A stretch of DNA of 64,000 nucleotides from positions 183,431-247,430 of the forward strand of contig JALWTT010000015.1 in the NCBI GenBank assembly GCA_027077795.1. The letters run 5' to 3'. Under the pieces are notes generated by a model. That model saw nothing but the letters and a program-made list of their open reading frames with translations. It had not been told where the DNA came from and made no database searches. This DNA comes from Thermotogaceae bacterium. Its GTDB lineage: Bacteria; Thermotogota; Thermotogae; Thermotogales; Thermotogaceae. Below, in pieces: positions 51,878 to 61,006 of this stretch; position 1 is the stretch's first letter; every line of letters starts with the position of its first letter. The translations under genes and the position numbers were made by a program.

Positions 51878-52564
51878 ATGTTTTTCTGGTGGGACCCGAC
51901 TCTCATTTTGCTGATACCAGCTTTCTTATTTTCATTGTGGGCCCAGATGAAGGTTCAGAGTGCGTTTAACAAGTATTCTAACGTTCAATCTACTCTCGGG
52001 ATGACCGGAGCAGAACTTGCTAAAAGGCTCTTGGAATCCGCTGGGATATACGACGTGAGAGTTGAGATGGTCAGTGGATGGCTTTCGGATCACTATGATC
52101 CCAGGAATAAGGTTCTCAGGTTATCCAGAGCCACCTATGCCAGCAAATCAGTGGCGGCATTGGGAGTAGCAGCTCATGAAGTTGGCCACGCTATACAGCA
52201 TAAAGAGAGGTATGCTCCGCTGATTATAAGGGATATGGCTGTTCCCTTGGCCATGACTGGTTCCAATTTGGCATGGCTCATATTCATACTGGGGCTTTTC
52301 ATGTCAGCTCCGTTTCTATTAAAAGCCGGGATAGTTTTGTTCTCATTCGTGGTTTTCTTCACTCTTGTGACGCTTCCCGTTGAATTCGATGCAAGTGCAC
52401 GTGCTGTCAAGCAGTTGAGACTTTTCCTGGTACAATCGGAACTCGAGGGGGTTAAAAAGGTTCTATCCGCTGCAGCTATGACCTATGTTGCAGCAGCAGC
52501 AGTTGCCATCTTGCAGCTCCTGAGAATGCTCTTGATAGCAGGAGCTTTTGGTGATAGAGAATGA
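51878..52564 (+). CDS. Zinc metallopeptidase, YugP family
   Basis: This 228-residue membrane protein belongs to the YugP (peptidase M-like, DUF/COG2738) family. It has an N-terminal helix, the zinc motif HEVGHAIQH (about 95-103), two central membrane helices, and EFDASARAVKQL carrying the third ligand Glu. It would act on membrane or membrane-proximal substrates; the target is unknown. ATG at 51878 follows TGGAGGTGAGAAAAAG. Its stop overlaps rsmB by 4 bases. The 262-base gap upstream holds the divergent promoter of the uronate operon. Confidence 0.92.
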   Translation: MFFWWDPTLILLIPAFLFSLWAQMKVQSAFNKYSNVQSTLGMTGAELAKRLLESAGIYDVRVEMVSGWLSDHYDPRNKVLRLSRATYASKSVAALGVAAHEVGHAIQHKERYAPLIIRDMAVPLAMTGSNLAWLIFILGLFMSAPFLLKAGIVLFSFVVFFTLVTLPVEFDASARAVKQLRLFLVQSELEGVKKVLSAAAMTYVAAAAVAILQLLRMLLIAGAFGDRE

Positions 52565-53847
52565 ACATTAGGAAGATAGCCTATAGAGTTCTGAGAAAGC
52601 TGGAGAAAGATAAGAGATTTCCCACTGAGGAAGTTAAGGATGCCCTCTCTCGTATGGGCGAAAGGGAGAGGGCATTTTTCAAAGAATTAGTATGGGGAAT
52701 CATGCGGAGGCAGATCTACATAGACTGGCTTCTGAACCGCTATCTCGAGAATCCGGAAATTCCTCCCGGAGTCAGGGTAGTCTTAAGAATTGGTACCTAT
52801 CAACTTTTATTCATGGATTCTGTTCCGAGCTATGCAGCTGTTTCAGAATCTGTGAAGCTCGTCGAGAATGGAAATTTCCGCAAACTTGTTAACGCTATTC
52901 TCAGAAGGATTTCAAAGGATGGCATAAGAGTTCCAAAAGAAATTCACCTGAAATATTCACATCCAAAATGGATCTATGAAGAGCTTCTCAAATGGGGGAG
53001 CATAGCTGAAAGGATCATGGAAGATCATTTGAAACCCCTTCCAGTGGTTTTGAGGGTGAACACGTTGAAAGTCTCAAGAAAATCTTTAATGAAAAGGCTT
53101 TTGGAGAGCGGAATTGAGGTCAGAGAGACAGATCACTCACCTGTGGGATTGGTTGTAAGATACAATGGTGATTTCTCAAAATTTTCTCCTGTAAAGGATG
53201 GTTTGGCAACAGTTCAAGGGGAATCGTCACAAATCGTCACTTTTATCCTTGATCCGAAGCCCAATTCGAGAATCCTGGATCTTGCATGTGGAATGGGTGG
53301 CAAGACGACACACATGGCTGAATACACAAGGGATTCTTCAGATATTCTAGCGATCGATGATTCTTCTGAAAAGATAGAAACTCTTCTGGATAACTGTAAG
53401 CGTCTGGGAATAAGATCTGTTAGAACAGCTGTGATGGATTCAAAAAGAGTGTCAGATGTTTTCAAGGAGAAGTTTGATTACATCCTTCTTGATGCACCCT
53501 GTACATCCCTTGGAACAGCTCGGAAAAATCCAGATGTCCTTTTGACAACAAAACCCGATGGACCCAAAAAGATGGGAAAAATTCAACTTGAAATGATGGA
53601 AGTTGCTTATAAGCTTCTCAGAAGTGGAGGAAAACTCATTTATTCCACATGTACGTTTACCCAAGATGAAAGCACATATATCGCTGAGGAGATCACCAGG
53701 AGGCATGAAAACTTGAAATCTTTGGACATAAGAAAAGCTCTTGAAGGCATGAAAATAGATTATCTATGGGATGGGTACGGTGCACTTCTACTACCAGATG
53801 GTAACACGCTTACCGAGTTCTACATATCGGCTTTTTGCAGAGTATAG
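52561..53847 (+). CDS. rsmB: 16S rRNA m5C967 methyltransferase
   Basis: This 428-residue protein has an N-terminal NusB-like RNA-binding domain (about 1-135, AFFKELVWGIMRRQIYIDWLL and LRIGTYQLLFMDSVPSYAAVSE). A Rossmann methyltransferase domain follows with ILDLACGMGGKTTHMA (AdoMet site), DYILLDAPCTSLGTARKNPD (catalytic Cys in PC) and IYSTCTF (second conserved Cys). It methylates cytosine 967 of 16S rRNA using AdoMet. ATGA overlap with the protease gene. Confidence 0.95.
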   Translation: MNIRKIAYRVLRKLEKDKRFPTEEVKDALSRMGERERAFFKELVWGIMRRQIYIDWLLNRYLENPEIPPGVRVVLRIGTYQLLFMDSVPSYAAVSESVKLVENGNFRKLVNAILRRISKDGIRVPKEIHLKYSHPKWIYEELLKWGSIAERIMEDHLKPLPVVLRVNTLKVSRKSLMKRLLESGIEVRETDHSPVGLVVRYNGDFSKFSPVKDGLATVQGESSQIVTFILDPKPNSRILDLACGMGGKTTHMAEYTRDSSDILAIDDSSEKIETLLDNCKRLGIRSVRTAVMDSKRVSDVFKEKFDYILLDAPCTSLGTARKNPDVLLTTKPDGPKKMGKIQLEMMEVAYKLLRSGGKLIYSTCTFTQDESTYIAEEITRRHENLKSLDIRKALEGMKIDYLWDGYGALLLPDGNTLTEFYISAFCRV

Positions 53848-53866
53848 CCTCAATTTCATTGGGATC

Positions 53867-53942
53867 TGGAGCGGGCGACGGGATTCGAACCCGCGACCCC
53901 CAGCTTGGGAAGCTGGTGCTCTACCAACTGAGCTACGCCCGC
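53867..53942 (-). tRNA. tRNA-Gly (anticodon CCC), CCA encoded
   Basis: On the minus strand a complete cloverleaf is seen. The acceptor GCGGGCG pairs perfectly with CGCCCGC, and the D arm has stem GCTC/GAGC around AGTTGGTA. The anticodon arm is CCAGC-TTCCCAA-GCTGG, and the T arm GCGGG-TTCGAAT-CCCGT. The discriminator is U, then encoded CCA (53869-53867). The anticodon CCC reads GGG glycine codons. It has its own promoter upstream and lies between the lacI-type gene and the convergent rsmB. Confidence 0.96.
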
Positions 53943-53957
53943 CTTACCACGCAGGAT

Positions 53958-53986
53958 ATTATCCAGATTTTTTGAAGCCATGTCAA
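53958..53986 (-). promoter_or_regulatory. Promoter of tRNA-Gly
   Basis: Minus-strand TTGACA (53986-53981), 17-base spacer and GATAAT (53963-53958) place transcription start near 53951, about nine bases before the tRNA 5' end at 53942. The -35 is a perfect consensus. Confidence 0.75.
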
Positions 53987-54028
53987 CTTCCTGAGTACTT
54001 GAACCCCGGAAATCCTGAAAGATCACTC

Positions 54029-55048
54029 TCACTTTATATTCAGAACGGAGCCTCTTTCAACGAGCTTTCCCTTGAGAACTACTGCCCTTTTCTTCTTATG
54101 GGGATTTCGCATCTCTTCAAGCAATATGCTTGCGGATAAAATGCTCATCTCCTCGATAGGTTGAGAGATACTCGTGAGAGGAGGATCAAAAAACTTGTGC
54201 CATGGCATGTCGTCAAATGTGAGAATAGAAACATCCTCCGGCACTTTTATCCCTAACTCCTTGAATGCTTCTAGCGCTCCCATAGCCATCATGTTGTTCA
54301 AAGCAACTAGGGCTGTTGGGATTTCCTTCAAGTTTGAAAAAGCGTTGAGCACATTCTCATAGGACGTCTTCAAGGAAAACTCCCCTTTCACCATCCAATC
54401 TTCCCTGAAATCGATTCCGAAAGTGTTAACAGCTTTCAGAAATCCCTCTAATCGTTTCTCTGAGGTGTAGACACCCTTGGGACCAATTATAACTCCGATC
54501 CTTCTATGGCCGTTCTTAACCAAGTATTCCACTGCTTCAAAAGCGGCTCCTGTGTTATCCAGAACAACGTAGCTCGCGTTGAGTCCCTTTATTATCCTAT
54601 CGACAAAAACAACCGGCTTTCCGGAAATAAGGAAACTGTTGTAAGCCTGAACCATCTTTCGTTTCATAGTCACCAGTGCTGTGACAGAGATTATTCCTCC
54701 AACATCATATGTTGAATACGTTTGCAGATATTCCATTTCTTTCTCCTCGTTCTCATCGGTGTTTGACAGTATATACTGATATCCTCGCTCGTACAGGCAT
54801 TTTTCAATTGAAAGGACTAGTTTTCCGAAAAAGTAATTGCTAACGTTTGGTATCACGAGCCCTATTACCTTCGATTTCTTTGTCTTCAAGTAGATTGCCA
54901 TAGGATTTCTCCTATAACCGAGTTTCTCGGCAACTTCTACTATCTTCTTCCTCAATTCAGGATTAACGCCAGGTTTGTTGTTAAGCGCCTTTGAAATGGT
55001 TGATGGCGCAACGTTCAGCATCTTTGCAAGGTCAACAATCCTGGTCAA
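54029..55048 (-). CDS. LacI-family transcriptional regulator
   Basis: This 339-residue protein has a LacI helix-turn-helix and hinge (RIVDLAKMLNVAPSTISKALNNKPGV, KLGYRRNPMAIYLKT). A periplasmic-binding-like effector domain follows (VIGLVIPNVSNYFFGKLV, GKPVVFVDRI, NGHRRIGVIIGP, DVSILTFDDMPWHKFFDPPLTSISQP). It likely represses the nearby D-lyxose isomerase gene through the operator at 56086-56103. The effector is presumably a sugar linked to mannose or lyxose. TTG at 55048 follows GGGGGAGTTCAAC. Confidence 0.92.
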   Translation of the reverse strand: MTRIVDLAKMLNVAPSTISKALNNKPGVNPELRKKIVEVAEKLGYRRNPMAIYLKTKKSKVIGLVIPNVSNYFFGKLVLSIEKCLYERGYQYILSNTDENEEKEMEYLQTYSTYDVGGIISVTALVTMKRKMVQAYNSFLISGKPVVFVDRIIKGLNASYVVLDNTGAAFEAVEYLVKNGHRRIGVIIGPKGVYTSEKRLEGFLKAVNTFGIDFREDWMVKGEFSLKTSYENVLNAFSNLKEIPTALVALNNMMAMGALEAFKELGIKVPEDVSILTFDDMPWHKFFDPPLTSISQPIEEMSILSASILLEEMRNPHKKKRAVVLKGKLVERGSVLNIK

Positions 55049-55079
55049 GTTGAACTCCCCCTACATTATGATATTCTTC

Positions 55080-55425
55080 TCACCACACCGTATACCCACC
55101 GTCTATCACTAGGTCATGCCCCGTTATGTAATCCGACGCTTCACTCGCCAGAAAAACCGCCGCTCCTTGGATATCTGAAACTTCCCCAAGCCTTTTTAAA
55201 GGAATCCATTCAACCCATGTTGGAATTAATTCACGAACCTCTGGAGATTTTATCAAACTGGTCTTTGTGTATCCTGGACTTATGCTGTTCACCCTTATCC
55301 CGTGATGCGCCCATTCTGCAGCTAAAGTTCTCGTGAGATGGATAACAGCGGCTTTTGATGCGTTGTAAGCAGATTGATTTTGGGGTCTGTTTACGATCCG
55401 CCCAGAGATGGACGCTGTAAATCAT
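55080..55425 (-). pseudogene. C-terminal remnant of a short-chain dehydrogenase (mannitol/sorbitol dehydrogenase-like)
   Basis: The minus-strand frame from about 55421 to the stop at 55080 encodes about 113 residues of an [23 protein letters not shown] continuing into SKAAV with the Ser-Tyr-Lys residues, [14 protein letters not shown], and the C-terminal [19 protein letters not shown]. The NAD-binding first half (about 140 residues) is missing. An in-frame TGA lies directly before the conserved part, and the sequence upstream belongs to a different gene remnant. A GTG within it could start a 70-residue peptide, but that would not fold as an SDR. It is a deletion product. Confidence 0.85.
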
Positions 55426-55488
55426 CTACCATTCCCTATCCCAGTGAGTGTGTGAGATGACGTGACCTGTGTACCGAGCAGTCTTCAT
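55426..55488 (-). pseudogene. N-terminal remnant of a GH38 alpha-mannosidase
   Basis: ATG at 55488 follows GGAGGCTCG and starts MKTARYTGHVISHTHWDREW before TAG at 55428-55426. HVISHTHWDREW is the hallmark N-terminal motif of family 38 alpha-mannosidases, whose His and Asp bind the catalytic zinc. Only 20 codons remain of a normally 800-1000-residue enzyme; the sequence then passes directly into the SDR remnant. The intact start signal shows that the gene once followed the lyxose isomerase gene. Confidence 0.8.
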
Positions 55489-55533
55489 CGAGCCTCCTTG
55501 ATGTTGTTTCACGCTTATCCCCCCTATCTTCTC

Positions 55534-56070
55534 TCATATCATGCTGCTTCTAACCACTTGAGGATCTGTAAAAACATCATATTCATCGTAGCTTGTCGAT
55601 GAAAATTCAGAGACGACAGCCCCTTTCTGACCAGCTATAAACCAATGTAACGTATCAGGTGGGATAGTGTACTGGTCTCCCGGTTTCAAAACAATCTCGT
55701 GCCACACGGTGAAATATGGTAGCTTGTCAAGTGGTACTTTGTCCTTTCCGTATGGATTTTGGGTTGGCTCTCCAGGAACGTACAGATAAACCTCGCCATA
55801 CCTGCAGCGAAAGGTTTCTTCCTTTCCCGGGTAATCCAGTTGTGGAAGGGGAGGATGTTTGTGTTCTGGGCATATCTGATTCGGGAGCAGAAACAGTTCC
55901 TTGGCGCACACACGTGATGTGTTGACATAGACAACTATTTGGAGCCCAAATCTCTCCACCTGTTTCAACCCAAAATCGGTTATTTCCAGGTTCTCTATCT
56001 CTTCTCTTTTTAGGGCTATTCCGGACTCCTTAGCCAGGCTGATAACCTTTTTTAAGATTTCATCTTTCAT
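55534..56070 (-). CDS. D-lyxose ketol-isomerase family cupin
   Basis: This 178-residue cupin matches the D-lyxose isomerase family, which interconverts D-lyxose/D-xylulose and also D-mannose/D-fructose. Motifs are VCAKELFLLPNQICPEHKHP (metal His residues), GKEETFRCRYGEVYLYVPGE, PPDTLHWFIAG and SEFSSTSYDEYDVFTDP. ATG at 56070 is nine bases after GGAGG. A 56103 start would overlap the operator and is rejected. The adjacent alpha-mannosidase remnant makes mannose isomerisation the likely physiological role. Confidence 0.88.
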   Translation of the reverse strand: MKDEILKKVISLAKESGIALKREEIENLEITDFGLKQVERFGLQIVVYVNTSRVCAKELFLLPNQICPEHKHPPLPQLDYPGKEETFRCRYGEVYLYVPGEPTQNPYGKDKVPLDKLPYFTVWHEIVLKPGDQYTIPPDTLHWFIAGQKGAVVSEFSSTSYDEYDVFTDPQVVRSSMI

Positions 56071-56085
56071 TCGAGATCGCCTCCA

Positions 56086-56103
56086 TTGGAAATCGTTTTC
56101 CAA
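56086..56103. promoter_or_regulatory. LacI-family operator upstream of the lyxose isomerase gene
   Basis: TTGGAAA-TCGT-TTTCCAA has 7-bp arms around a central CG, the classical LacI/GalR operator architecture. It lies 16 bases upstream of the ATG at 56070 and downstream of a TTGACA (56147-56142) with TAATAG (56126-56121, 15-base spacer). A bound repressor would act as a roadblock. The LacI-type gene at 54029-55048 is the obvious partner. Confidence 0.75.
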
Positions 56104-56245
56104 GTATTTCTAGTTAAACTCTATTATTTCACGAAGAGGCTTGTCAAGTGCTCTTATTCTGATCATTTCAAAAATACGAGGGAATATTCGCGGTTAGAGC
56201 TCGGAATCTCAGGATTCCTAAAGGTGATCGATGATACCCCACCTT

Positions 56246-56273
56246 TTGCAGAGGGATGATAGTTTTTTATTAT
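56246..56273 (+). promoter_or_regulatory. Probable promoter of the phosphoesterase gene
   Basis: TTGCAG (56246-56251), 16-base spacer, TATTAT (56268-56273). A start near 56280 leaves about 54 bases before TTG 56334 and rules out the in-frame ATG at 56256 as the start. The preceding 120 bases show nothing further. Confidence 0.5.
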
Positions 56274-56333
56274 GGTGTAAAATCGTTTCAAAACTGTAAA
56301 TTAGGTGGGGGATTCTTTAGAGGAGGAGCAGCT

Positions 56334-57395
56334 TTGAGAAAAATTCTGATCGTTGGTGTGCTGTTTTTCGTGGTTATAACTGGGACAAGAGTAGCCTACA
56401 TGTTCACAAGAGAACCTGCTAGGAATTTGATATACAAAGCCCTTTCGTTACTTCCAAACAAAGATGAATTCGTCTTCGTCGTCCTGGGTGACAACAAGAA
56501 CTCCATATCTACTTTTGGAAAGATGATGGAAAAGATAAACAAAGACTCCCAGGTTAGCTTTGTCATCAACACAGGAGATATGGTGTTCGATGGAAGTCCA
56601 ATAAAGTATGATTTTCTTGTTCATCAGTTGAGAAAGCTGAAAAAACCTTTGTTAACGGTTCCTGGAAATCACGATGTGGCAGATCATGGGGTTGAGAACT
56701 ATCTCAAGATATTCGGTCCGCTCTATTATTCTTTTCATGTAGGACCAGCGTATTTCATAATGCTTGACAACTCAAATGAAAAGGACATAGATCCTTACCA
56801 AATGAAATGGTTTAAGAAAGAGCTTCAAAGAGCAAGAAGCTTCAAATATAAATTCGTATTTTTCCACGTTCCAATATTTGATCCAAGGGTAAAAGCTCAG
56901 CCAGGTCATTCAATGAAGGATGTCAAAAATGCAAAAAAGCTTCTATCGATCTTGAAAGAGTACGGTGTAACGATGGTTTTTTGTGGTCACATACATGGAT
57001 ATTTCAGGGGAAGCTGGGATGGCGTTCCATACGTCATAACAGGTGGGGCCGGAGCGGAGCTTGTTGGGTTAAATCCAAATCATTACTTCTACCATTACAT
57101 AAAAGTTCATGTCTCAAATTTAGGTGTGAAATATGACCTTGTGAGAATCAAGTCTCCCGATTTTAACCTGATGGATCGCTTGGGAGCATTCATATGGCTC
57201 TACACCTATTCATTTATAGTGATAAATTATTGGGTGGTTCTTTTGATAATAGGACTTTTTGTCCTTTTCAGTATGCTCATGTACGGTGAGGAGAGAAAAT
57301 TATTTCTCAAATTGTTGGTAATTTTTAAAAACTCAAGGATCTTAAACGCAGTTATGAAGGTTTCCAGAAAGATTGGAAAGACTTTCGAAAAATAA
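56334..57395 (+). CDS. Membrane-anchored calcineurin-type metallophosphoesterase
   Basis: This 353-residue protein has an N-terminal membrane helix (about 3-20) and a metallophosphoesterase domain with VLGDNKNSI, NTGDMVFDG, VPGNHDVADHG, FFHVPIFDP and FCGHIHGYF, the full set of metal ligands. A C-terminal membrane helix (about 295-320) and a basic tail follow. It would hydrolyse a phosphoester at the membrane; the substrate is not known. TTG at 56334 is six bases after GGAGGAG. Confidence 0.85.
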   Translation: MRKILIVGVLFFVVITGTRVAYMFTREPARNLIYKALSLLPNKDEFVFVVLGDNKNSISTFGKMMEKINKDSQVSFVINTGDMVFDGSPIKYDFLVHQLRKLKKPLLTVPGNHDVADHGVENYLKIFGPLYYSFHVGPAYFIMLDNSNEKDIDPYQMKWFKKELQRARSFKYKFVFFHVPIFDPRVKAQPGHSMKDVKNAKKLLSILKEYGVTMVFCGHIHGYFRGSWDGVPYVITGGAGAELVGLNPNHYFYHYIKVHVSNLGVKYDLVRIKSPDFNLMDRLGAFIWLYTYSFIVINYWVVLLIIGLFVLFSMLMYGEERKLFLKLLVIFKNSRILNAVMKVSRKIGKTFEK

Positions 57396-57433
57396 AACAT
57401 TGAAGTCCTATTCTTTCGAATCAAGGTTTATAA

Positions 57434-58589
<1,156 letters not shown>

Positions 58590-58593
<4 letters not shown>

Positions 58594-59195
58594 AAATTCA
58601 CATAGTCAGGCATGCAAGCACTGAGTACAACACTCAAAGAAGGTGGCAAGGAAGAATAGACCTTCCGCTTGACGGGATTGGAATCCGTCAGGCACAAGCA
58701 TTGGCGTTGAAATTCGCGCCAGTTCTTGTGGACAAGGTGTACTCAAGTCCACTCAAGAGAGCTCTTCAAACTGCGGAGGAGATAGCCAAAGTTCACGGTT
58801 TGAGTGTAGAGATAATAGATGATTTGATAGAATCCGAGTTGTCTCTCTGGGAAGGGATGCCAGCTGATGAGGTCAAGAAGAAATTTGCAAGAGAGTACAA
58901 AGAATGGGCTACAAACCCAAATGCGAATATTGAAGGAATAGAGAATGTGAGGAGCGTTTACGAGAGGACGAAAAAGGCCCTTGAAAAAATCCACAATCTT
59001 GGTGGAGAAGAGGTAGTGGTTGTAACACATGCAGTTGTCGTCAGGACAGCTGTGTGTCACATAATGAACATGCCACTTGAGAGTTTCAGGGAATTCATCG
59101 TTCACAATGCCTCGGTAACAACTGTTCTTGTAAAAAACGGGTGGTGGAGGATATATTCTCTGAATGACACGTCACATCTTGAGGTGGTTCTGTGA
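58590..59195 (+). CDS. Histidine phosphatase (phosphoglycerate mutase-like)
   Basis: This 201-residue protein belongs to the histidine phosphatase superfamily: IVRHASTEYNTQRRWQGRIDLPL (catalytic His in RHA rather than RHG), SSPLKRALQTAEEIA, ELSLWEGMPADEV and VVVTHAVVVRTAVCHI with the second His. Relatives include cofactor-dependent mutases, alpha-ribazole phosphatase and broad phosphatases; this one cannot be narrowed. GTG start behind GGAGGGATC. It overlaps the ABC exporter gene by 4 bases. Confidence 0.88.
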
Positions 59196-61006
59196 AAAAA
59201 TGGCTTTTCTCTTACATGAAAAGATACACATCGTTCATAATTTTAACGGTGATCCTCGTTATAGCATCCGCGGTTGTGGATGTCATGCCTCCTTTTATAA
59301 CCAAGAGTGCGATAGACTCTTATATTCTCAACACATCTCTTGACCTCTCTCAGAGGATAGCTGGAGTCACAAAGCAAGCTTTGATGTTTCTGGGAGTGGT
59401 TCTCGCATCATTTTTGCTGAACTTTCTAACTCTCTACATATCATCTTACACCGGTGCAAAGATTATATATGATCTCAGGCGGGATTTGTTCGACCATGTT
59501 CTACATCTCCCAATGGGCTATTTTGATAAAACACATTCTGGAGTTGTGACTACCAGAATAACGAACGATACGCAGAATCTGATGGAATTCTTTGTAACGG
59601 TATTCACTTCTCTCGTGAAAGATGTTTTTTTGATAGCGGGGATTCTCTTCATGCTTGTGAGACTTTCCCTGTACCTTCTGGGTACACTTTCCCCAATAAT
59701 GCTGATAGTGGTGATCGTGACAGTCGTGTTCAGGAAATACGCCCGACAGATATATAGCATCATAAGAACTAACATAGCCAGGATAAATGCTTTCCTAGCG
59801 GAGCACATTGCTGGAATGCCAGTTGTTCAGGCGTTTGAAGTGAGAGATATCAAGAGAGAGGAGTTTGAGGATATAACTCAGGAATACTACGAAAGTGTTA
59901 TGAAGCAGATAACACTCTTTGGGGTGTTCCGGCCTTCCATGGACCTATTGTACTCTCTTGGAATAGCGATAATTGTGTGGTTCGGATCCGGCATGGTTAA
60001 ACACGGACTTGTAGGAATAGGAACCCTTTACGCTTTCGCTTCTTACTTGGACATGTTCTTCAACCCCATAAGGGATTTTGCGGAGAAATTCGATGTTGCT
60101 CAGAGTTCTTTGGCCTCCGCAGAAAAGATCGACAGGATCCTCAAGAATGAGAAGGAGGAGCTCCGCGAAGGTGGAAAGAAGATCATTGAAAAAGGTATAG
60201 TGGAGTTCAAGGATGTGTGGCTTTCCTATGATGAAAAAAGTTGGGTTCTGAAGGGAATTGATGCAAGATTTGAACCAGGAGGATTGAACGCGATCGTTGG
60301 TGAAACGGGAGCTGGGAAGACTTCCATGCTATCTCTTTTGAACCTGACTTACAGGCCCCAAAGAGGTGAGATACTAATCGATGGTGTTGACATAAGGGAG
60401 TACGATCTGAAATCTCTTAGAAAGCAGATATCCGTCGTGCCGCAAGAGGTGATAATATTTGAAGGAACCATATTGGACAACATCAGGCTCTTTAACAACA
60501 ACATTCCGAGAGAGAGGGTTGTAGAAGCTTTGAGAAAAGTTAAAGCTCTGGAGATGTTCGAAAAGTTCCCAAAAGGCCTGGACACTTTTTTAACAGAAAG
60601 GGGAGGAAATCTCTCTTTAGGTGAAAGGCAACTCATATCTCTGGCAAGGGCAGTTCTGTTTGACGCCAGAATATTGATACTGGATGAGGCTACGGCGAGC
60701 ATAGACACGGTTACTGAAGCCTTGATTCAAGAGACTATAGAAGAACTCTCCAGAGATAGAACGGTGATAGCGATTGCTCACAGACTCTCCACTGTAAAAG
60801 ATGCAAAGAGGATATTTGTTGTCCATGATGGGAAAATCATTGAAGAGGGAACACATTTCGAACTGCTTAGGAAGAAAGAGCATTATTACAGGTTATACAG
60901 CAAGATGAGGGAGGGAACCAGGGGTGGAAAAGCTGAGATTAGTACTGGTAGGGGCGGGAAGGATAGCAACAAAGAAACATTTAGAGGCCCTACTGAAGAA
61001 CTCTGA
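59192..61006 (+). CDS. ABC exporter, fused permease-ATPase (MsbA/LmrA-like half transporter)
   Basis: This 604-residue half-transporter has six membrane helices (about 10-310). Its nucleotide-binding domain carries Walker A (GETGAGKTS), Q-loop (VPQEVIIFEGT), signature LSLGERQLISLARA, Walker B (ILILDEATASID) and switch His (AHRLS). It would act as a homo- or heterodimer to export lipids, drugs or peptides. The ABC_tran domain ends near residue 575; the last 28 residues form a Gly/Arg/Lys-rich tail read from DNA that also encodes the start of the next gene (83-base overlap). GTG start behind GAGGTGGTTCT. Confidence 0.92.
   Translation: MKKWLFSYMKRYTSFIILTVILVIASAVVDVMPPFITKSAIDSYILNTSLDLSQRIAGVTKQALMFLGVVLASFLLNFLTLYISSYTGAKIIYDLRRDLFDHVLHLPMGYFDKTHSGVVTTRITNDTQNLMEFFVTVFTSLVKDVFLIAGILFMLVRLSLYLLGTLSPIMLIVVIVTVVFRKYARQIYSIIRTNIARINAFLAEHIAGMPVVQAFEVRDIKREEFEDITQEYYESVMKQITLFGVFRPSMDLLYSLGIAIIVWFGSGMVKHGLVGIGTLYAFASYLDMFFNPIRDFAEKFDVAQSSLASAEKIDRILKNEKEELREGGKKIIEKGIVEFKDVWLSYDEKSWVLKGIDARFEPGGLNAIVGETGAGKTSMLSLLNLTYRPQRGEILIDGVDIREYDLKSLRKQISVVPQEVIIFEGTILDNIRLFNNNIPRERVVEALRKVKALEMFEKFPKGLDTFLTERGGNLSLGERQLISLARAVLFDARILILDEATASIDTVTEALIQETIEELSRDRTVIAIAHRLSTVKDAKRIFVVHDGKIIEEGTHFELLRKKEHYYRLYSKMREGTRGGKAEISTGRGGKDSNKETFRGPTEEL

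Noticed and set aside
55231..55425. Minus-strand frame of 64 codons overlapping the SDR remnant
   Set aside because: It is in a different frame from the clear SDR sequence and is explained by the deletion junction.
56256..56333. ATG 56256 as the phosphoesterase start
   Set aside because: It falls inside the promoter spacer, and the membrane helix follows directly after TTG 56334 with GGAGGAG upstream.
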